Shown in pieces: positions 6,401-7,437 of a stretch of DNA of 7,437 nt (position 1 is the stretch's first letter; the number at the start of each line of letters is the position of its first letter). The DNA lies in NCBI GenBank assembly GCA_002373755.1, contig DFJU01000061.1, positions 1 to 7,437 of the forward strand, in the 5' to 3' direction. The translations under genes and the position numbers were made by a program. The notes beneath the pieces are model-generated. The model saw only the letters and a list, made by a program, of their open reading frames with translations, ran no database searches and was not told the DNA's origin. Source of the DNA: Bacteroidales bacterium UBA3663. GTDB lineage: Bacteria > Bacteroidota > Bacteroidia > Bacteroidales > UBA3663.

Positions 6401-7437
6401 AAGTTGCCCGGAAAGCGGCCGTTGGCCTGCTGCAACTCGCGTAGCATCCTGTCGGTGAACGATGCGCGCGTCCATGCCTCAAATTCGTCGCGTGAGACGG
6501 GCTGCGGATTGCCATTGGCCATGAACTCGGCCTGTGCTCCCTCGGCGTAGGTGCCGAAGGTGCTGCCCTGCCGCTGGATGAGCTGCGCCAGTCCGTCGGC
6601 CGTGGCAGGCAGTCCTGCGACGTTGTAGCCCGCCCTCTTCAGGCTCTGGAGGAAGTTATGGAGCGACGGCACGACCTCCATGCCGCTGGCCGTGAGCGCG
6701 GCCGAACCAGGGCCCTTGAAATAGACGATGGCTACGCGCTTTTCGGCGTTGGGCTTGCGTTGCAGGGCGATGTGGCGGTTCACATTGGCCACGAAACTCT
6801 CCAGACGTTCGGGCAGGGTGTAGGATTCGGGCAGTCCGTCCTCACCCTCGCGGATGGCGAAAAGCACCGTGGGGCGGATCATGCCATCGACCTCGGGCAC
6901 GATGATACTCTGCGCCAGGAATCCACCCTGCATTCCCTGCCGGTCGGCCTCCCAGTCGGCCGTCATGCGGTTCACGTTGACCGTGCCGAAGAGCGGGATG
7001 TTGCGGCGACGGAGCTCATCGACCACATAGTCGCCGATGCGGCCGTGCGCCATGTTGATGATGGCCGATGGTGCAATGCTGTCGAGCGCGCCGGTGCGTA
7101 CGAGCCGTGCGAGGTTCGTGGTGGCATAGACCACATCGCCCGACTTTTCGAGCGCGCCGATGAGCTGGGTGGCATCGCCCATCATGCCGGTGATGAGGAT
7201 GCGCGGCGCATCGGCCATGAAAAGCCCGTTGTCGGTCAGATACTGCTGGTTTTGGCCGATGGTGGCGAACGTCACATCTTCGTTGCCCGGACGCTGCACG
7301 TCGGGATGATACATCAGCTGGGCGCGGCTGGGCTGCACCGGCTCGACCTCGCGCGTGAAGAAGAGCTTGCCATCGACCTCGTTGCGCAGGTAGTTGAGCA
7401 GGTTGCGGAAGTTGGCGCGTCCGCCGGCCGAGAGGTA
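3436..7437 (-). CDS. hmuS: HmuS-like CobN/Mg-chelatase-family protein (5' end beyond window)
   Basis: The frame is open from the window edge to the TGA at 3438-3436, giving 1333 visible residues. The first 33 (YLSAGGRANFRNLLNYLRNE...) fit the CobN N-terminal region, so an estimated 100-150 residues, including any signal peptide, are missing. CobN-family features include VPEVDGMIRPTVLF (about 180) and HFGTHGSLEYTPGK at 411-424, with His411 and His415 as candidate tetrapyrrole or metal contacts. Further signatures follow to about 1240. Residues 653-770 are a Met-rich, low-complexity insertion. The C-terminus has one membrane helix (1311-1328) followed by KRRRK, so the body should sit in the periplasm, tethered to the inner membrane. 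In hmuSTUV order this is HmuS, not the cobalt chelatase subunit of B12 synthesis; no CobS/CobT partner is present. From memory, HmuS of Bacteroides has been linked to anaerobic iron removal from haem. The family is certain; the exact reaction is inferred from context. Confidence 0.93.
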   Translation of the reverse strand, partial: YLSAGGRANFRNLLNYLRNEVDGKLFFTREVEPVQPSRAQLMYHPDVQRPGNEDVTFATIGQNQQYLTDNGLFMADAPRILITGMMGDATQLIGALEKSGDVVYATTNLARLVRTGALDSIAPSAIINMAHGRIGDYVVDELRRRNIPLFGTVNVNRMTADWEADRQGMQGGFLAQSIIVPEVDGMIRPTVLFAIREGEDGLPESYTLPERLESFVANVNRHIALQRKPNAEKRVAIVYFKGPGSAALTASGMEVVPSLHNFLQSLKRAGYNVAGLPATADGLAQLIQRQGSTFGTYAEGAQAEFMANGNPQPVSRDEFEAWTRASFTDRMLRELQQANGRFPGNFFALDDDHLGLPVVQLGNIVLMPQMPAGTGSDSFKMVHGTLAAPPYPYIAQYLWAQRGFGADALIHFGTHGSLEYTPGKQVALSQDCWSDRLVGTLPHFYFYTIGNVGEGMIAKRRTYASLTSYLTPPFMESRLRDTYRRLSEAIEAYDRQPDERGALAIKRLTVQMGIHRELRLDSVLSQPYSADEIARIEAFAEELCNEKVTGMSYTLGVPYEAERIRTSVYAMATDPIAYSLCTLDKQRGRVAADVEKHAAQFTARYLTPVRSLVTTLLNRTTDVTDVEICRIAGITADDLRRARHVDSVQKAPQQMMSMMMSMAGEMPGARKSVPVGHKDSAATASDTTATASTITPEQRNKMREMGKGMDPKKALAVAKMMGASPEQLKKMKAAMMGKGGDGAAASDNASAHKMANIPPAMQRIVDKVAEAAMLTPEDKELARVVLEVERTVRNVAAYREALATSPAVELRSMLNALDGGYTAPSPGGDVISNPQAVPTGRNLYGVNSEACPTELAWERGKELAEGTINLYRQRHNDSIPRKVSYTLWSSEFIETGGATIAQCLYMLGVEPIRDAFGRVTDIRLIPSEELGRPRIDVVVQTSGQLRDLAASRLFLLSRAVEMAASANDDKFPNLVADGVRESERILIEKGLSPKEARETSTYRVFGGMNGNYGTGIQGMTMASDRWDDEGALAEVYLNNMGAFYGKEGSWEEMRQFAFEAALANTDAVIQPRQSNTWGALSLDHVYEFMGGMNMTVRNVTGKDPDAYLSDYRNRNRMRMQEVKEAIGVESRTTLFNPAYIAEKMKGGASDASGFAELVENTFGWNVMKPDVIDNEMWDEIYDVYVADKFQLSTRRFFESKNPAALQEMTAVMMESARKGYWKASDEMLANVARLHTELVAQFGANGSQRVCDNTKLRDFIASKVSSADAQQYRDQISRTREAQVATADGKVLKRESTSLAADEETTSVSNLVVVGIVAAFVVIVALLVKRRRK
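5362..5394 (-). repeat. 21-bp-period repeat in the hmuS linker
   Basis: CGATGCCGTTGC occurs at 5362-5373 and again at 5383-5394, a period of 21 bp or seven codons. It codes for the near-duplicate AATASDT / TATASTI in the low-complexity linker of HmuS. In-frame duplication is the simple explanation. Confidence 0.65.
5452..5475 (-). repeat. Perfect 12-bp tandem duplication coding MMSM twice
   Basis: CATCGACATCAT is present twice head to tail (5452-5463 and 5464-5475) with no mismatch. On the coding strand it reads MMSM-MMSM (HmuS visible residues 655-662). A perfect in-frame repeat of this kind can gain or lose units by slippage, so the number of methionines may differ between strains. Confidence 0.85.

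Noticed and set aside
7336..7338. GTG at 7338 as the start of hmuS
   Set aside because: The frame is open for 33 more codons to the window edge with CobN-like sequence (GGRANFRNLLNYL), so this is an internal valine and the gene is simply cut off.
3436..7437. Cobaltochelatase subunit CobN of cobalamin synthesis
   Set aside because: The family is right, but the C-terminal membrane anchor, the hmuT-U-V neighbours and the absence of CobS/CobT or other B12 genes favour the haem-locus HmuS.

Overview
The window looks like chromosomal DNA of a member of the Bacteroidales (phylum Bacteroidota). Three things point there: the LeuRS carries an insertion of the type I know from this phylum, the gene order matches the haem-uptake hmu locus of Porphyromonas and Bacteroides, and the only good promoter candidate has the Bacteroidota -7 form TAnnTTTG. 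Coding DNA is GC-rich, and two intergenic gaps hold repeats. The genus cannot be fixed from this sequence. Every gene I can support lies on the minus strand.

Read 5' to 3' along the minus strand, the layout is as follows. (1) 7437-3436 is hmuS, a large CobN/Mg-chelatase-family protein whose N-terminus lies outside the window. It ends in a single membrane anchor. (2) 3435-3253 is a 183-bp gap made largely of GC-rich inverted and direct repeats. These form a predicted long stem that contains the Shine-Dalgarno sequence of the next gene. (3) 3252-2569 is hmuT, a polytopic membrane protein of unknown biochemistry. (4) 2568-2294 is a 275-bp AT-rich gap bounded by a 26-28 bp inverted repeat. (5) 2293-1709 is hmuU (ExbB/TolQ/MotA-like) and 1715-1374 is hmuV (DUF2149, ExbD-like membrane segment), overlapping by 7 bp. 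(6) 1373-1196 is a 178-bp gap with a Bacteroidota-type promoter for leuS. (7) 1195-1 is leuS, leucyl-tRNA synthetase, cut off at the window edge.

The hmuS-T-U-V order is the downstream half of the hmuYRSTUV haem locus. hmuR (TonB-dependent receptor) and hmuY (haemophore) would be expected just beyond position 7437, but that is not visible here. The likely joint role is haem or porphyrin handling in the cell envelope. HmuS would act on the tetrapyrrole metal, HmuU and HmuV would form a small proton-driven motor like ExbB-ExbD, and HmuT would be an integral-membrane partner. No gene for soluble AAA+ chelatase partners (CobS/CobT, ChlI/ChlD) is present, so cobalamin synthesis is a less likely role.

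The points most worth a second look are: the repeat-built structure over the hmuT start; the second, unrelated inverted-repeat element between hmuT and hmuU; the Met-rich insertion in HmuS, which contains a perfect 12-bp tandem duplication coding MMSM twice; the ExbB/ExbD-like residues kept in HmuU and HmuV; and a strongly over-represented octamer, CATTGGCC (with CATCGGCC), throughout the locus.
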